From: Anaeramoeba flamelloides
Taxonomy: Eukaryota > Metamonada > Anaeramoebidae
Assembly: GCA_027625915.1 (NCBI GenBank)
Contig: JANTQA010000070.1
Coordinates: 4,593,001 to 4,657,000, forward strand
Direction: 5' to 3'
Length of the DNA: 64,000 bases
Made by a program: the position numbers and the translations under genes. The notes under the pieces are model-generated. The model saw only the letters and a list, made by a program, of their open reading frames with translations. It was not told where the DNA came from and did no database searches. Shown here piece by piece: positions 61,901-64,000 of this stretch (position 1 is the first letter of the stretch; every line of letters begins with the position of its first letter).

Positions 61901-63203
61901 TCAAAATCATAATTTATTACCTTGCGCAAATCAATTGAATCCTTTGGCTGAAGATATTCTTTATTTTTATAAAACCCAAAATACCAAGAGTTGAGCTTGC
62001 AGTATATTTTTTTAAATTTTTTATTATCGTAAATATGTAAATATCCCTCCTTTTTGCACGGGAACGCATAGCCCGACTTAATTTCCGATTTTACATTTTC
62101 AAATAGAAATATACTTTCCTCAATAGACTTTTTTTTTTTTATTTTCCGAAGTCGGTGATTTTTATTTTGAATTGTTTTGTTTTGGTTATTTTGTAAATCT
62201 TGTTTGTTTGTCTTATTAATTTTATAAATTTTTTGAATTTTATAATTTTCTTCATCGTTGTGTTTTTCTTTATTTTCAATTTCTAAATCTTCCAAATATT
62301 TGTTATTAAAAATTTCTTCAATTTTCGGGATTTCAATAATTTTTAATTTTGATCTTGGCGCTAGCCCGATTTTATTTTGTAATTCAACTTGTAGAAATAT
62401 ATTATCGACTTCATTTAATAAAACAAACCATTGATTTTTTTCAAATGACAATTCTTCTTCATTTAAAATATTATTATGACTTGCAATTGAATAAGCTATT
62501 TCTAAATCTTCTAATTCTAAAAAATTGATTCTAGCATCTATACTTTGAAAATATTCTTTATATCTTTCGAGGTTAGCTAAACGCTGCAATAATTCCAATA
62601 TACCAGAATAAATTGAAAAATATATGTTATAATAAATGACTGTATTCTTGTTTATTCTTGATTTTTTTTTATTCTTTTGTAAATAATTTGGGAACTGTCT
62701 TTTGACAAATTCCATTCTTTTTTTTTCTATTTCCATTTTTTTCCCATTTAATTTTTGCAATTTGGTTTTTAAGTTATTAATTTTTTTTTCCAAATATTTG
62801 ATTAATTTTGAAATCATTATTTTATATTCCTGAATTAAATTTGGTTCAATTGGATTTTTAAAAATTTCAAAATAAAAATAACATTGGATGTTATCAAACC
62901 ATTCATGAAAATTTAATGCATTTTCACATGAAAACGTTAATTTATCTTCATTTGAAGCACTAATTTCAAAACAATTCTCTCGATTACATTCTAATGAACA
63001 ATCACAGATCATATTATAGTCTCTTAAATCTATTTGAGATTTCGAGACATAATTTTCTTGGTTAGAGTAACAATAAATTATACCACTGATTAATCTGTAA
63101 TACATTTTTTTCCATTTGTTTTTTTTTTTGAAATCCTGTTGATAAATAAAGCCTTCAATTTCAAAAGTATAATTTTCAAAATTATCTAATTTATTTTGTA
63201 TTT
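56107..63203 (-). CDS. Giant multi-PH / SH3-like repeat RasGAP, last large exon, at least 2364 aa
   Basis: The exon runs from a likely acceptor (TATTTAG, exon from 63203) to TAA at 56107. The first ATG (63105) falls inside the first PH domain. The upstream in-frame sequence EGFIYQQDFKKKNKWKKMYY is a normal PH start, so the true start lies in an earlier exon. Numbering from that Met, PH domains are near -15-80, 345-448 (KKEGYLHIYDNKKFKKIY), 750-850, 1135-1225 (KWGYLKCWILQIF) and 1505-1610 (YGHLYVFSNSLVLTKWKKRW). Each is followed by a coiled coil with LxxW, a WKKKLLSKLA-like helix and an SH3-like stretch (ELSFEKNQWFVLL...GLAPRSKL; NNWVFID...LGIFPRNKV). A RasGAP domain at about 1870-2150 has NSLFRTDSILIKS (arginine finger about 1948) and FFLRFLSPFLIFP. 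It should stimulate Ras GTP hydrolysis at membranes. A KE hexanucleotide repeat (about 56400-56475) and Asp/Asn runs are low complexity. Confidence 0.85.
56395..56480 (-). repeat. Coding GAGAAG hexanucleotide repeat
   Basis: About a dozen tandem GAGAAG-type units encode (KE)n near the C terminus of the RasGAP protein. They produce misleading Ser/Pro and Ser/Phe frames on the plus strand. Confidence 0.85.
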
Positions 63204-64000
63204 CTAAATAATATTTTTATTGAAAATAAGAATTATAAAAATATATTGGGGAATAAATAAAATATATAATTGTTAGTTTTTAATGTTGTATATAGTGAAA
63301 AAAAAATGGTAATTAAAATAAAGTTTTATGTGTAACTCATTTTTTTTTCTTTAAATATTTAAAATAATTTTAAAAGATTAATTTGAAAGAGTTTGTAAAT
63401 CTTATTTGAGTCATTTCAAGGAATTCAACAAATTTATTTTTTTCAATAGTCAGAACCAAAATTTTTATTAAATCTATTTTGTTTTATAAATTTTTTTGTT
63501 TTTTTTTTTGTTTGATCGTTCAATAATTCTTTCCATACAAAGTGAATTATAATAACATCAAATAACTCTAAAAAGTACTTTTGTAAACCATTATTACTGT
63601 TGATTAATGAAATTATTCAAAAAAAAAAAAAAAAAAAAGATACAAAATTCTATATTAAAAAGATTTAGTATTATATTTTTCTGTTTTTATATTTTTCTGT
63701 TTTTATATTTTTCAAAAAACAAAAAAATTTGTTTGAAATAAATTAGTTTGATATCAATACTTTTTATTTATTAAATTTAAAAATTAATCAGAAAAACTAA
63801 TGTTTTACTTTTCAGTTACTATTAATGCTACAAATTAAAAATTGCATTGAACTTTTTTTTAGTTTCATTTATTCCCTCAAACAGATTGATTTTAACTGTT
63901 ATTAGTACAACAAACTCTTAGAAAGAATTAAAAGTGTAATTGAAGAAAAAGAAAAATGTTTTTTTCAATGATTAATATAATTTTTTTTACTTGATCTTAC
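63204..64000 (-). other. Upstream intron or 5' flank of the RasGAP gene
   Basis: No coding frame is seen. The last bases, read on the minus strand, are GTAAGATCAAG, a good donor site. So 63204-64000 may be one complete intron, with the previous exon ending exactly at the right edge. A poly-A run lies at about 63621-63638. Confidence 0.4.

Noticed and set aside
1-64000. CRISPR arrays, prophage, bacterial operons
   Set aside because: There are no regularly spaced direct repeats, and the genes are spliced eukaryotic ones.

Overview
The window looks like nuclear DNA of an intron-bearing, very AT-rich, gene-sparse protist. By eye GC is roughly a fifth to a quarter. GT-AG introns run from 65 bp to about 3.5 kb, stops are mostly TAA with the standard code, proteins are rich in Asn, Lys and Asp/Glu, and miniature inverted-repeat elements are everywhere. 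The signalling proteins (multi-PH RasGAP, RGS-DUF547, ankyrin-C2, Rab) recall amoeboid protists. A metamonad amoeba such as Anaeramoeba is my best guess, by inference only. Compact Dictyostelium- or Entamoeba-like genomes fit poorly because gene density here is low.

Layout. 1-3.4 kb: 5' half of a class I histone deacetylase (minus), truncated by the left edge and split by an element-loaded intron. 3.4-11 kb: no host gene, but a LINE 3' end with nested DNA elements and two large foldback elements. 11.15-14.86 kb: two-exon RGS-DUF547 gene (plus). 17.3-17.8 kb: a 0.55-kb inverted-repeat element. 18.5-24.1 kb: CNOT10, the TPR subunit of CCR4-NOT (minus), with a 3.46-kb intron full of repeats. 24.4-26.2 kb: two more elements. 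28.1-29.6 kb: a basic SANT protein resembling the C-terminal part of M18BP1/KNL2 (minus). 30-31.2 kb: LINE relics. 32.1-34.1 kb: complete three-exon Rab5-type GTPase (minus). 35-39 kb: elements and LINE relics. 39.25-40.4 kb: decayed RING-H2 ligase gene (minus). 43.7-44.3 kb: ribosomal protein eL21 (plus), directly behind a foldback element. 45.9-52.3 kb: four-exon ankyrin-C2 gene (minus) whose 3.46-kb intron holds several elements and an unidentified gene fragment. 53.7-54.3 kb: another 0.54-kb element. 56.1-63.2 kb: the large last exon of a giant PH/SH3-like repeat RasGAP gene (minus), truncated or continued at the right edge.

Exon structures of CNOT10, Rab, eL21, RGS-DUF547 and ankyrin-C2 were rebuilt by eye. 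All give continuous frames of family-typical length (717, 218, 161, 954 and 889 aa). The genes do not form a pathway. They are separate housekeeping (chromatin, mRNA decay, translation) and signalling/trafficking genes. The most novel-looking items are the five-fold PH/coiled-coil/SH3-like repeat ending in a RasGAP domain, the M18BP1-like SANT protein, tandem hairpin modules ending in CCTAACG at three or four loci, and an element family with an internal segment flipped between copies.
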